NCBI GenBank assembly: GCA_020636375.1
Contig: JACJXZ010000002.1
Span: forward strand, 310,001-374,000
Direction: 5' to 3'
Length of the DNA stretch: 64,000 bases
DNA from: Lewinellaceae bacterium
Lineage (GTDB): Bacteria; Bacteroidota; Bacteroidia; Chitinophagales; Saprospiraceae
Positions 28,801 to 37,377 of the stretch are shown one piece after another; the first letter of the stretch is position 1; each line of letters begins with the position of its first letter. Position numbers and translations under genes: made by a program. Below the pieces are notes generated by a model. The model was not told the origin of the DNA. It made no database searches and worked only from the letters and a program-made list of their open reading frames with translations.

Positions 28801-28860
28801 TTTACAGCCGGCAACTAAAAGTATGCACAGAAACCCCCAGAGATATAGATTTATTCTCAT
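25855..28860 (-). CDS. 7TM-DISM hybrid histidine kinase with AraC output
   Basis: 1001 aa, one-protein two-component system. A lipobox-like LLVAGC (Cys19) is followed by a 7TMR-DISM extracellular domain (about 35-190), seven membrane helices (205-408), a coiled coil (408-450), HisKA with ITHEFRTP (His457), HATPase with N-box NLLSN (563-567) and DNGIG (599-603), G2 box GTGIGL (670-675), receiver with Asp806 (SDVMMP) and Lys858, and an AraC-type HTH (900-1000). Residues about 621-669, between DNGIG and G2, are an extra Pro/Gly/Ser-rich stretch encoded by a GC-rich repeat. It senses an envelope ligand and regulates transcription. Last gene of the caspase operon, 40 bp after its neighbour. Confidence 0.92.
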   Translation of the reverse strand: MRINLYLWGFLCILLVAGCKTDGSPLSVPDALTEVCILKNEQTDYRLQRYVQVLKDTLPGYAIQDILQPARQSQFQPYPEYAQPIENYQYYWGKLQVENRLDDADQYTEWVLSFTGSWTTLEVFTEREDGSWRREQNGTFTPEQLKRFAPTAKGNLVKLFLPPHKAVTVYFRGKSERTAIYPSFYIRLKHIDTFYGDLLESKVANALFMGFLLMMFSYNLIVYFFGRDRSFIFYSGYLIMVVIYAAYSSEDLVDWLGLFADHPACQGFMKLSLYLAMMCYLAFIRTFLDLEQLLPKWDIVFKAVIYLGFPLIALDVIVLLATNFSYVVEDRITVPYIILVIILCCSLLYPLFKTRDKKGYFIIAGITAISLGAFLTVISRVWAPPFSIFYLKAGTVVEVLIFSLGLAYRQRQQKQAQQEADFKLKESQLIQEKKEVEASRLKELNDFKARFYTNITHEFRTPLTVIMGIADTLTGHQQEKALIQRNSQNLLRLINQLLDLSKLESGTLALNKVHQDIIVYLQYLTESFYSAAAQKNIRLLFYTEEETVMMDYDEEKIQQIVYNLLSNALKFTGEQGKIIFHASKTEQDGQPFLKLKVKDNGIGIAPADLPHIFNRFYQAQPIPPQPPALLRHASAGGERGEVPAESLREPALSSPSSANPPPSGGLGGGGTGIGLALTKELVELMKGRIAVQSRAGEGTEFTLYLPIEAEVAPAAEALAAEQDAVRKTEQLTPSGMNPALPADGLDEEEASYRSALPELLIVEDNPDIVTYIKTILKDKYKFHTAGNGALGIEKALEVIPDIIISDVMMPGKNGYEVCETLKQDERASHIPIILLTAKATQADKVEGLKYGADAYLTKPFDKEELFVRLEKLVESRRRLQQRYASGPKASSTAAPSIDDLFLQKLWAHIQDNLSDAEFGVPQLAVAVPMSQMQLYRKLKALTGKTPSQFIRSYRLQKGLELLQQGELNISEIAYDVGFTDPSYFSRVFQKEFGKSPSDFLR
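26854..27000. repeat. GC-rich repeat inserted in kinase ATP lid
   Basis: About 147 bp (49 codons) with a C11 run, a CCCCCCCGAGGGGGGGGG palindrome and a GCCCGCCGAAGCATGGCGAA stretch that reads like an intergenic repeat. It keeps the kinase frame open. The boundaries are placed where conserved HATPase text stops (NRFYQAQ) and resumes (GTGIGLAL). Confidence 0.75.
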
Positions 28861-28900
28861 TTTGCTGTGGCGCCTGCCTATCGGGCCAAGCTGAATTTAG

Positions 28901-29899
28901 TTACCTAAAAGTACTAAAATCCTGGGAATCCATTTTTTTTTTGAAGCCCGGGTTCAAATCAGCCCGCCCATATCTTACCGGCATCAGCAACGCTTCCTCG
29001 CCGGCGATTTGCAATGAACCATCTGGCCTGGCCTTAATGGCCAGTATTCCTGTTGTTTCAAGTAAAGTTACCCCTTCTTTTGGCACTTCACCCATTTCCG
29101 CCAAATCAGCACAAATAACTACCATCTCATACTCCTTCTTTAATATTTTTTTTGCCCGTTTCAGATCATAGCTTCTGCTCGGTTTGATGCGGTAATTTCT
29201 CAAAACCTCATTCTTCACCACCTTCCGGTTTAAACCTGCGGCCGACAGGTGGCCATAGTCGCCATTTGTTCTTATCCATTTGATGAAATCCGTATCTGGC
29301 GGGCTTTGCGCCCTGAAATCCCTATTGTACCCCGATTTTAATCCGGACAATATTATGGGCTGAATTGGCACTTTATATGCGCTTAATTGCTTTTTGTCAA
29401 TGCCAAAGCGGCCCAGGAGGATTTGCAGGTCGACAGGGCCCTCTTTTCTTCTGTGGTATGCTCCTTTATATTCTAAATAGGCGAAAACCAATTCCTCCGA
29501 TTTCCAGGCAAAATAAGCTGATAACTGCTTGTGATCGAATCCCAACATCGGGTAATTCCTGTATTCCTCCCCGTTCCAATATTCCCACTCAAGAAAACGG
29601 GCTTCTTCCTCCTGCAACCCCAATGATTCCAGGTATTCTCTTTTCGGCAGGGCTTCGTTGTACTTCTCCATTTCACCCTCCTTCAACAGATCTTGGAGAT
29701 AGGCCTGATATTGATAATTTGATTCCGGGTATCTGCCGACGATACACGGTGCAACAGTGGATTTCCGCAGTTCCCCACTCTTCTGATCCAAAACCAATAT
29801 TTGATTCTGAGGTATCAGCAGGGCGTTATCATCTAATATTGGCTGGCCCTGCAGCCCGGCCGATATCAATGTCGCGATGACCAATGCCAGGTATTTCAT
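28901..29899 (-). CDS. Secreted protein with weak FGE/GldK-like segment
   Basis: 332 aa with a signal peptide (MKYLALVIATLISAGLQGQ). Its ATG overlaps the stop of the caspase gene as ATGA (29896-29899), which indicates translational coupling. Residues about 106-135 (EYWNGEEYRNYPMLGFDHKQLSAYFAWKSE) resemble the YPVVGVSWxxAxAYxxWRSE stretch of formylglycine-generating-enzyme and GldK/GldJ proteins. The rest (RIKPSRSYDLKRAKKILKKEYEMVV) was not recognised. Role unknown; a partner or substrate of the caspase is possible but inferred only from coupling. Confidence 0.7.
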   Translation of the reverse strand: MKYLALVIATLISAGLQGQPILDDNALLIPQNQILVLDQKSGELRKSTVAPCIVGRYPESNYQYQAYLQDLLKEGEMEKYNEALPKREYLESLGLQEEEARFLEWEYWNGEEYRNYPMLGFDHKQLSAYFAWKSEELVFAYLEYKGAYHRRKEGPVDLQILLGRFGIDKKQLSAYKVPIQPIILSGLKSGYNRDFRAQSPPDTDFIKWIRTNGDYGHLSAAGLNRKVVKNEVLRNYRIKPSRSYDLKRAKKILKKEYEMVVICADLAEMGEVPKEGVTLLETTGILAIKARPDGSLQIAGEEALLMPVRYGRADLNPGFKKKMDSQDFSTFR

Positions 29900-32800
29900 T
29901 TGCTGTCCATTAAAAAGTGTCTCAGTAAGTAATCGTTAAAGGCAGGCTCTTTACGCATGGGTTCCAGTAAAGGATAGGCCCTGAGCAGTTGATAAGGCAA
30001 AGCATAGGCCGGCGATTCTTCAAGCAAAGCAATAGCGGCTTCCAGCTCACCGCTTTGCGCCAGCGCGCCGAGGTAGGTGTGAAGAATAAAGGCGGTACTG
30101 ACCTTTCCTTCAAACGCCTTCCAGGCCAGAGTGGCTTTTGAAAATTCTTTTTGCCGGATCAGTTCGAGATATTCCCAGGCCTGCCGGAAAGCAGGCTCCA
30201 ACCGGGCGGCTTCGTCAAATTTCGCTTTCGCTTCCTGAGGAGGGTATGCAAAGTAACTCAGTATGACTTCCAGCTCTCTTAACGTTTTGTCATTTGGATT
30301 GCCGGCCCGGCCCCGTTCCAGAATGGCCATCATCTTTTCCGGTTGATCGAAGGACAGATAGAGGGACGCAAAGCTGACATAAGGTGCAGCATAGTCCTTC
30401 TTCTCTCCAATACTGAGGTTGAGATATTGTTCCGCCCTTTTATAATCGCCACAGCTTGTATAGAACGCGCCCATGAGGCACGTGCTTTCGTAAGCCATCG
30501 CCGGGTCCATAGCGATGGCCCTTTGGACCAATGCTTCCGCCTGCTCCGTTTTCTGTACCCGATGAAAGATTTTCGCAGCCTCCAGGTATTCCCACCGGTA
30601 ATGGGTGGAGATGGAATCCGGGCAAATGGCCCGGGCTTCTTCCATGCGGCCCAATTTCAGGTAGGCTTCGGCCAGGCTGAGCGCCATTTCGTTGCTCGGG
30701 GTATCCGGCTTCAGGGCGATGGCTTTTTCATACAGGGAATTGGCGCGATCCCACTCCTGCTGCTTTTCGTAATATTTGGCCAGCATAACACAGTTGTCCG
30801 GATAGTACAGGGCTTCTTTTGCCGAAGGCTCAGACGTATCCGGGCCGTCGAATTTCTCCGGGAAATTCCGCCGCATCAATTCCTGATAGCGAAACAGCTC
30901 CCGCAACGGTTTTAGTTTTGGGTCATTGGCCACCAGGTCATAAGTCCGGCCTCTGAGTTCAAGCGCCTTTTCCAACAGGCCCAAGGCGCCGGCATGGTCA
31001 CCCTGTTCGGCCTTCAGTTGGCAAAACATGTATTTGATGTTATCCGATCCGGGATTTTTTTCCATGGCCGCTTCGAAACAGATGGAAGCTGCTGAAAAAT
31101 CAGATCCAATGACTTTTTCGACCGCTTGTGCCAGTGAGGCGTATTTTTCATCTAAACCCGCGGCTTCGCCAAACCATTCGAGGCTTTCTTCCGGTTGCCC
31201 GGAATAATATCTGAAAAGCCCTTTCAAACAGGTTAGCTCGGCTTTCTTGTCTGTAGATAATTGCAACTCAATGCACTTATCGAGCAGTTCAAATGCTTCC
31301 GGTTTCCTTTCTGTTGAAAAAAGCACCCAGGCCAGGTTCCAGGTGGCAGATGTATTGGAAGAGTCCATCTCCAAAACTGTCCTCAAATATTTTTCAGCCA
31401 ATTCGTATTCACTGTGGATGCGGTAAAAGAAACCTACGAAGTTCAGATAACGCCAATTGGCAGTATCGAGTTCGACTAACTTTTTGAAGTGGGTTTCCGC
31501 CTGGCCGTATTGTTTTCTTTTATAGGCCGATTTGCCTGCGTTGAGGCGGGCCAAATAATCATTCGGGGCGACTTCCAGCAACTTTTCCTCCCATTCTGAG
31601 GCTGACTTGCTATCGCCTTTTTCCTGATAAAGCTTAATTAACTGATTGATGGCCCTTACGTAACCGGGCAATTTTTCTATCGCCTTTATGTACATCCTTT
31701 CCGCATCCTCAAAGCGGTTCATCGATTGGTAAAACTGGCCTGCCTCAAGATAAGCTTCGGGCGCCGCAGAATAGACCTCCAGATATTTGAGATAGTGCCA
31801 CTCGGCTTTTTGGAAATCTTTTCCGGAGGCATAAATGCCGGCGGCATTGCTGTAGGGATACCCATAGTGCGGACATAGCTCAATGGCCTTTTGAAAAGCT
31901 TCCAGTGCCTTGCCCTCTTTACCCCAGATCCTGTACGTAATCCCTGAATCGTTGTACCACCAGCAAACTCTATCCGGGGCATGGGCCTTCGCTAATTCTA
32001 TGGCTTTCTGCACAGCTGCTTCCGCTTCTTCAAATTTGGACTGTTGCCGCAGGACTCTGCTAAAGTTCAAAAACGCAATGTCGTTAGTCGAATCTATCCG
32101 GATTGATCTTTCTGAATAATATGCGGCCTCATCCCATGATCCCATCTGGCTAAGCGTCTTTCCTAAATTACTATACGCCGAAGCATAAGTAGTATCCAGG
32201 CTAATCGCTTTTTCCAGGAATTGGACCGTTTTCTCCAATTTGATTTTCATTTCTGACAACGTGCTGCGGTTGTCTTTACGGTAAAAAAAATCTTCTTTTA
32301 ATTCTACACCTTCCCTTTCCCAATTTCGCATATCATGAATTTTTTCGTAGGGATTGGCATTGACCCAGCCCAGCAAATTGTACAACTGCGGGTAATCCGG
32401 CATCAACTCGACAGCCTTTTCACCGGCCTGCATTGCTTGTTCCGTATCATTATTGTAAAACTGTTCGAGACATAGGTTGACATAAGGCAAGCCCCATTCC
32501 GGCGCCAGTTCAATCGCTTTTTCATAGTAAGCGATGGCTCTTTCGCCCAGCTTCAAACGAGTGTGCAAAACCCCCAGCTCATTGTAAATATAGGCCGCCC
32601 GGCTTTCCAGCTTCAGCGCCGCTTCCTGCTTTTCTGCCGCTTCCTCATAACTTCTGACGGCATTCCCGTGATCTATCTGCAAACGCAGGTTCAGACCTTC
32701 AAAATACAGTTGCTTCGCAACCAGGTAGTCGTGCATATAGTGGCTTTCGCCCAACAACTCCGCCGCCCTGCCGAGATAGCGGGGGTACTGCGAATAGGCG

Positions 32801-33984
32801 GTATCCCCCTTCCAGCGCTTTTCGAGTTCGGTCGGGTTGGCCAGCAGGTAGGCGTTGATGGCCTGCTGGGCACCGTCCTGCAGGGCCGTGGCAAACTTGC
32901 GGGCCATTAAACGGTGCAGGGAAGCGAGGCTTTCTTCTTCCCTCAACTCCCGGTAGAGGCCGTCGGCGGAGGGCTGCCCGTCCTGTGCATCCAGCAGGTT
33001 TTTGCTGTCCAGAGCGGCGATAAATGCCTCGTATTTCTTTTGAAGGGCGGAGTCCACATCGGCCAGCAGCGATTCCTCGATACCCCTGGATGCGATTGCC
33101 TCTAAAGCAGGCAATTGTTTTTCTTTCCGGCTTATCAGGCCGCTGAGGATATCGCTGTCCACCAGAGCGACCAGGGTGCCTTTATTGCCCACTGCCATAG
33201 GGATCTGGCTTTGGGGCGCCGTCTCTGCCGGGACCATATCTTCCAGGTAGTTCTCCAGTTCCAGCAGGCTGACCTGCCGGTCGGCGTTTTTATCCGCCAG
33301 GCCGGTCAGCCCCTCTACCAGGTGGTAGGAAAAGGCGCCTCTGCCGCCGCCCCATTGCCGGCCTTCCAGCGAATACTCATCGGGTTGGCAGGAGAGAATC
33401 TTGACCTCATTGGCGTATTGCCGGGCGAGATTGCTTGCTGTGGCCTGGGCGCCGCCGATCTTGCTGCCGGCCAGTTTGCCGGCGCGGCAGGCATCGGTAA
33501 TGACAATGGTTTGCACATTTTTATCCGTAGACAGGGTTTCGATGATCAGCTGCAGGTAAAAAAGAGGATAAGCGCCGGCAATGTAAATCTTTGAGGGAGA
33601 ATCATAGGCCAGCAGGAATCCCGGCTGGCGCGCCGTTTTGGCCTCCACGTCGCCGTGCCCGGCGAAATAGATAATGGCTATGTCGTTTTCTCCACTGGCC
33701 TCCACGAGCCAGTCCAGCTCTCCGGCGATGGCCGCCATGGTGGCCTGCTGGTTGATGAGCAGCCGGATGTTCTCATCCGGGAGGCTGCCGCCCGCCGGAG
33801 ACTGGAGATAAGCGGCAAAGGCCTGCGCATCCTTATGGGCGTACAGCAAGTCCGGTATGCCTGGATCCTGATAATCGGAGATGCCGATAATGACCGCGCG
33901 GGTCGTACCTGGGTCGAAACTAATGCTCTGGGAAAACCCCGGGAGGGTTGCGAAAAGGAGGAGGAGGAGGAGCCAGGTTTTCAT
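29896..33984 (-). CDS. Caspase-like (C14) protease fused to TPR array
   Basis: 1362 aa from ATG 33984, where MKTWLLLLLLFATLPGFSQ gives a signal peptide. The caspase p20-like domain starts at TRAVIIGISDYQDPGIPDL; the catalytic dyad is His110 (YFAGHGD) and Cys166 (ITDACRAGK). An EF-like NADRQVSLLELENYL follows at about 255. From about residue 450 to the end there are some 20 tetratricopeptide-like repeats (AIAYYEKAIELAPEWGLPYVN, ALEAFQKAIELCPHYGYPY and others). Metacaspases of this type cleave after basic residues; TPRs bind partners. The signal peptide suggests the periplasm or cell surface. It heads the three-gene operon. Confidence 0.88.
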   Translation of the reverse strand: MKTWLLLLLLFATLPGFSQSISFDPGTTRAVIIGISDYQDPGIPDLLYAHKDAQAFAAYLQSPAGGSLPDENIRLLINQQATMAAIAGELDWLVEASGENDIAIIYFAGHGDVEAKTARQPGFLLAYDSPSKIYIAGAYPLFYLQLIIETLSTDKNVQTIVITDACRAGKLAGSKIGGAQATASNLARQYANEVKILSCQPDEYSLEGRQWGGGRGAFSYHLVEGLTGLADKNADRQVSLLELENYLEDMVPAETAPQSQIPMAVGNKGTLVALVDSDILSGLISRKEKQLPALEAIASRGIEESLLADVDSALQKKYEAFIAALDSKNLLDAQDGQPSADGLYRELREEESLASLHRLMARKFATALQDGAQQAINAYLLANPTELEKRWKGDTAYSQYPRYLGRAAELLGESHYMHDYLVAKQLYFEGLNLRLQIDHGNAVRSYEEAAEKQEAALKLESRAAYIYNELGVLHTRLKLGERAIAYYEKAIELAPEWGLPYVNLCLEQFYNNDTEQAMQAGEKAVELMPDYPQLYNLLGWVNANPYEKIHDMRNWEREGVELKEDFFYRKDNRSTLSEMKIKLEKTVQFLEKAISLDTTYASAYSNLGKTLSQMGSWDEAAYYSERSIRIDSTNDIAFLNFSRVLRQQSKFEEAEAAVQKAIELAKAHAPDRVCWWYNDSGITYRIWGKEGKALEAFQKAIELCPHYGYPYSNAAGIYASGKDFQKAEWHYLKYLEVYSAAPEAYLEAGQFYQSMNRFEDAERMYIKAIEKLPGYVRAINQLIKLYQEKGDSKSASEWEEKLLEVAPNDYLARLNAGKSAYKRKQYGQAETHFKKLVELDTANWRYLNFVGFFYRIHSEYELAEKYLRTVLEMDSSNTSATWNLAWVLFSTERKPEAFELLDKCIELQLSTDKKAELTCLKGLFRYYSGQPEESLEWFGEAAGLDEKYASLAQAVEKVIGSDFSAASICFEAAMEKNPGSDNIKYMFCQLKAEQGDHAGALGLLEKALELRGRTYDLVANDPKLKPLRELFRYQELMRRNFPEKFDGPDTSEPSAKEALYYPDNCVMLAKYYEKQQEWDRANSLYEKAIALKPDTPSNEMALSLAEAYLKLGRMEEARAICPDSISTHYRWEYLEAAKIFHRVQKTEQAEALVQRAIAMDPAMAYESTCLMGAFYTSCGDYKRAEQYLNLSIGEKKDYAAPYVSFASLYLSFDQPEKMMAILERGRAGNPNDKTLRELEVILSYFAYPPQEAKAKFDEAARLEPAFRQAWEYLELIRQKEFSKATLAWKAFEGKVSTAFILHTYLGALAQSGELEAAIALLEESPAYALPYQLLRAYPLLEPMRKEPAFNDYLLRHFLMDSK

Positions 33985-34100
33985 GATGAGCAATTGTAGG
34001 GTGTTCTGTAGCGCAAATATAATAACCATTTCCTCCAATTTTTTTGAGAATGGCCTTATTTGAGACTTTGCCGGCGTACCAAGATGGATATGCCCTCCCC

Positions 34101-34227
34101 GGCTACCCGTCTGAGGGCATCGGCGTGAACTCGACCGAACGCTGTACAGCAGAAAGGGGAAAGCCGAGCGGAGTCGAGGCCGAGCGTGTGCAGGAGGCAT
34201 GGAGTGTCCAACGTCAGACGGGTAGCC
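34101..34227. mobile_element. MITE-like element, full copy
   Basis: GGCTACCCGTCTGAGGGCAT at the left, and GACGGGTAGCC at the right end (34217-34227), 127 bp. It lies within the upstream region of the caspase operon. From 34146 to 34284 the sequence is identical to 41723-41861. Confidence 0.75.
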
Positions 34228-34284
34228 CCTTCCTCCATTTCCAACCGGTTCCGGTAATTTCAGCAAATAAAACCCTGCCATGCC
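34141..34284. repeat. Direct repeat copy 1 bounding the AT-rich block
   Basis: 144 bp that match 41718-41861 with a single mismatch (position 34145 versus 41722). The match extends past the MITE-like end into the flanking AACCGGTTCCGGTAATTTCA and CAAATAAAACCCTGCCATGCC. Both copies have the same orientation, 7577 bp apart. Confidence 0.92.
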
Positions 34285-34323
34285 ACCGTGATGCGATGAT
34301 CGTGAAGAGATAAAGGCCGTTTT

Positions 34324-34904
34324 TTGCGTATTTTCACGTTGGCAGGATGGATGGGCCGTGTCGACGGCTACTGGCCGGCACTCCCAGCCTCCATGCGCGC
34401 CAGGCTTTCATTTTGCCGGGGCGTTTGGCTCCGGCTTCGCCTAAACCAGTTTTACCGCCTGCTCGCCATTACGGCCTGTGTGCTCAAAAGCCGGGGCCTG
34501 AGCCCGGACAGCTACGCGGAGTGGCGCGCGGAAGTCAACGATTACCGCATTACGCAACACGTCATGACCCGCCAGGCTACCGCTTTTATTGATGCGATGG
34601 GCGCCTACTTTTGCCGCCTATGCTGGTACCGGTACTTACCAGGACGAAGCCTCTGCTCTGCTGCTCTGACATCATCGAGAGCATCTTCGGGCGCTACAAG
34701 AACAAAGGGGGCATGAAGGCGATCAGTGCCGATGTGTTGTCCATCGCCCTGTACAACCAGCCTGTCAGCCCGCAGTTCATTCAGCAGGCTATGCGGGCGG
34801 CCACCGGGCCGCAGCTCCAAGAGTGGCAAAAAGGCAACATCTGCCACAACAGGTTTGGCCTGCGTAAAAGAATGGAACGGGAGCTCAAAAGCGGGGAGGG
34901 CTAA
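34324..34904 (+). pseudogene. Transposase C-terminal remnant, frameshifted
   Basis: Two overlapping frames. The first reads ITACVLKSRGLSPDSYAEWRAEVNDYRITQH; the second reads SDIIESIFGRYKN, ISADVLSIALYNQPVSPQFIQQAM and ends RKRMERELKSGEG. The SDIIESxFGRYK text is the C-terminal signature seen in a class of DDE-type Bacteroidota transposases. No N-terminal half or intact catalytic triad is visible here; an N-terminal-type fragment lies in reverse orientation just downstream. Confidence 0.6.
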
Positions 34905-34923
34905 AGGGATCAGATTACACACC

Positions 34924-35212
34924 CTACGTTAACGCATAATAGCCACAGCGGATCACCCAGTTGCGGATGGCCGTGGGGCTGGGCTTTTCGTAAGCCCAGC
35001 CCATCATCCTGGCAAAAAAGGCTACTGTGCAAGGCCGCGCACCGTAAGGATCCGCCGCCGGCACGACGATAAAAACAGCCAGCACCATCATCTGGGCTGG
35101 GTAGGAGTGGTTGAAGACTTTGTCCGGCTCCGCAATTTTGCGCAGCAGGGCCAGCCTACTACCTGACTGGACGTCTATGTTTGTCCTTTTTTATTTTCTT
35201 TTGGATTTGTAC
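34924..35212 (-). pseudogene. Transposase N-terminal-type remnant, reverse orientation
   Basis: Reading from 35212 leftward: MYKSKRK, an in-frame TAA, then an open stretch with RLALLRKIAEPDKVFNHSYPAQ, VAFFARMMGWAYEKPSPTAIRNW and a TAG at 34924-34926. The HSYPAQMM and PSPTAIRNWVIRCG text looks like the N-terminal region of the same kind of transposase whose C-terminus sits on the opposite strand at 34324-34904. The head-to-head halves suggest IS rearrangement and decay. Confidence 0.5.
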
Positions 35213-35246
35213 ATGTAAGATCAAATGCGGGCTATTACAATTCTCA

Positions 35247-36026
35247 CTAAGAACTAACATTTTTTGCATCACTCAACCATGCCTTTAACCTGGAGGCAGT
35301 GGCTTTACTAACAACGATTTTGTCCTTTTCCTGGGGCTGTAGGTTGACGACCAATCTGCCGTTAAAGTAAGTTTGAAGGGACTTGATAGCAGACCGCTGG
35401 ATCAAATATTGCCGATTGGCTCGGAAAAACAATTCCGGATTTAAGTCGTTCTCCAAATCCTCCAGCTTCTCATTAAAGCTGTAAGTCTGATTATCATTGG
35501 TCGTACCTCTTACAATCCCATCCTGGATGAAAAAGAAAGCAAAGTCACTGGACGCAATAGGGATGAATGTTTCCTTCTTTTGAACCAGAAATGAATTTCG
35601 AAATGTCTTTTTCGGACTATTTACCAGGCTCATCAGCGCTTCTATTTGTTGAGTAGAAACAAGCGTTTTCCGGTGCTTGTCTTTAAATTTGTGTATAGCA
35701 TTTTTCAGTTCTGCTTCCCGGATCGGTTTCAACAAATAATCGATGCTGTTTAACTTAAAAGCCTGGATGGCATATTGGTCATACGCAGTTGTAAAAATAA
35801 TGGGGGCTATCGGTTCCACTTCCTTTACGATCTCGAAAGAGTTTCCATCTGCCAGATGGATATCCATAAAAACAAGATCGTACGCTTTGTTTTCTTTAAA
35901 AAAAGCAATAGCATCCGATACGGTTTCGATCGATTCCAAAATTTGAATATCGGATGCTACAGACTGTAGTAAGAACCTCAGGTTATCTGCCGCTGATTGC
36001 TCATCTTCAATGATTATAGCCTTCAT
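35247..36026 (-). CDS. LytTR response regulator
   Basis: 259 aa. Receiver domain with phospho-acceptor Asp55 (LVFMDIHL), conserved Thr (IFTTAYD) and Lys (LLKP); C-terminal LytTR DNA-binding domain (FIQDGIVRG, NPELFFRANRQYLI, LVVNLQPQEKDKIVVSKATA). It overlaps the upstream kinase gene by 20 bp, so the two form one unit. It probably regulates nearby envelope genes, in line with LytTR practice in Bacteroidota, but no operator was identified. Confidence 0.92.
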   Translation of the reverse strand: MKAIIIEDEQSAADNLRFLLQSVASDIQILESIETVSDAIAFFKENKAYDLVFMDIHLADGNSFEIVKEVEPIAPIIFTTAYDQYAIQAFKLNSIDYLLKPIREAELKNAIHKFKDKHRKTLVSTQQIEALMSLVNSPKKTFRNSFLVQKKETFIPIASSDFAFFFIQDGIVRGTTNDNQTYSFNEKLEDLENDLNPELFFRANRQYLIQRSAIKSLQTYFNGRLVVNLQPQEKDKIVVSKATASRLKAWLSDAKNVSS

Positions 36027-37047
36027 TTTTCAGTATGGGTAATTTTACGGAAAAATAGTTTTCGTCCTGATTTATTTGAATGTCTCTCTTTTTTAAAAGT
36101 TTAAATCGCACGGACAAATTGAGTAAGCCTAACCCTGTGCCTTCGGTTGCATCTCTTCTTTTATGAATCTGATTTCGAATGATTAGGTATTCTCCATTCG
36201 GATAGATCTCTAATAAGAGCGGTTGATTTGTTGAAACGACATTATGTTTAATGGCATTTTCTGCCAATAGTTGCAACGAAAAAGAAGGAATTAACTCCTT
36301 CTTCCAATTTTCGGGAATTTGAACATCGACCTTGAATTTTTCACCAAACCGTTCTTTCTGTAGAAAAATGTAGCTTTCCAGGTATTCCAATTCATTTTGA
36401 ATCGTAATGAAGTCATCTTCGCTTCTCAGCAAAGTAGCCCGTAAAAGCCAGGATAATTGATCCACAAACGGTAAAGCACGATCGGATTTATTGCGAATCA
36501 ATACCGTAAGCGAATTTAAAGCATTAAATAAAAAGTGAGGGTTGATCTGGGAACGTAAAGCTTCTAACTGATGCTGTAGGGCACTTTGTTTTGCCTGTTC
36601 CTTTTCCAGGATGATTTGTCGTTGTTGAAAACTTAGATTGGTGAAGCGAGCTAGTAATAATAAGATAGGATGAACGATCAAAAAGTCGGTTGTTATTATC
36701 GCAAACACCTGCTTGTTTTCTAAAGAACCGGATAAAAAATTCGCCATTATTAAGGTGGTTGTGATGACCCCCAATAGGAATAGCCCAAAGTTTGTGGCGA
36801 TATGGAATGCCTTGCGTCCTAAGCGAGGGGGATGCCATTTATCTTTCCAGATTATATTAAAACTCAATAATAAACAGGCATAAACAAAAAAGAGAAGCAT
36901 TCTTAATATTAGTGCTTCGATGGTCACTCCTATCTTTGCAGCGAAACCCTCGCGGTCTGCAAACACCATAATTACGCGCTGGAAGTGCATTAAAATGGTG
37001 ATCGCCAGTGCGCCGGGGATGATTATTTGAGCTTTATTTTTTAGCAT
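36007..37047 (-). CDS. LytS-type sensor histidine kinase
   Basis: 346 aa. About four membrane helices (residues about 8-30, 45-65, 82-104, 115-135), a short coiled coil, then the His_kinase domain (SQINPHFLFNALNSL, His171) and a HATPase end (LLAENAIKHNVVS, GTGLGLLNLSVRFKLL). It lacks a large extracellular sensor, so the signal is probably sensed in or at the membrane. AT-rich like its neighbours in the 35-43 kb block. Confidence 0.9.
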   Translation of the reverse strand: MLKNKAQIIIPGALAITILMHFQRVIMVFADREGFAAKIGVTIEALILRMLLFFVYACLLLSFNIIWKDKWHPPRLGRKAFHIATNFGLFLLGVITTTLIMANFLSGSLENKQVFAIITTDFLIVHPILLLLARFTNLSFQQRQIILEKEQAKQSALQHQLEALRSQINPHFLFNALNSLTVLIRNKSDRALPFVDQLSWLLRATLLRSEDDFITIQNELEYLESYIFLQKERFGEKFKVDVQIPENWKKELIPSFSLQLLAENAIKHNVVSTNQPLLLEIYPNGEYLIIRNQIHKRRDATEGTGLGLLNLSVRFKLLKKRDIQINQDENYFSVKLPILKNEGYNH

Positions 37048-37377
37048 ATTTCAAGCATATCGTTGTTTATTCAAAAGGTTAAGGGCTTATACTTTGGTTT
37101 GGGCATTCAAATTTAAGAGAAGTTTTGCTGCAAACCGCTTAAATCAACCTGAATTAACCGGGGACGGATCTGAAACGACCATTTCGGGATGTGAAGTCCT
37201 TTCTTATCCAATACCTTCCCGAATATCTATTCCAATTACCCTCCAATCACTTTACCTGCCTCTAAGGAGACTTCACCTTACCCACAGGCCGCTTCACTCC
37301 AATTTCCTCAATGGCATACGGATCATCCCTTTAGTTTTGAGCCTGTAAAACATCCAAATTTTTTAAAAAAAAGCATC
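37048..37377. other. Divergent intergenic region of the AT-rich block
   Basis: About 330 bp between the LytS kinase and the truncated esterase. No convincing gene or hairpin was seen; promoters for both directions should be here. Confidence 0.4.

Noticed and set aside
33985..34281. N-terminal extension of the caspase gene to 34281
   Set aside because: The extension reads through the MITE-like element and direct repeat; the signal peptide at 33984 is the natural start. A similar product is predicted from the second repeat copy, confirming that it is repeat-derived.
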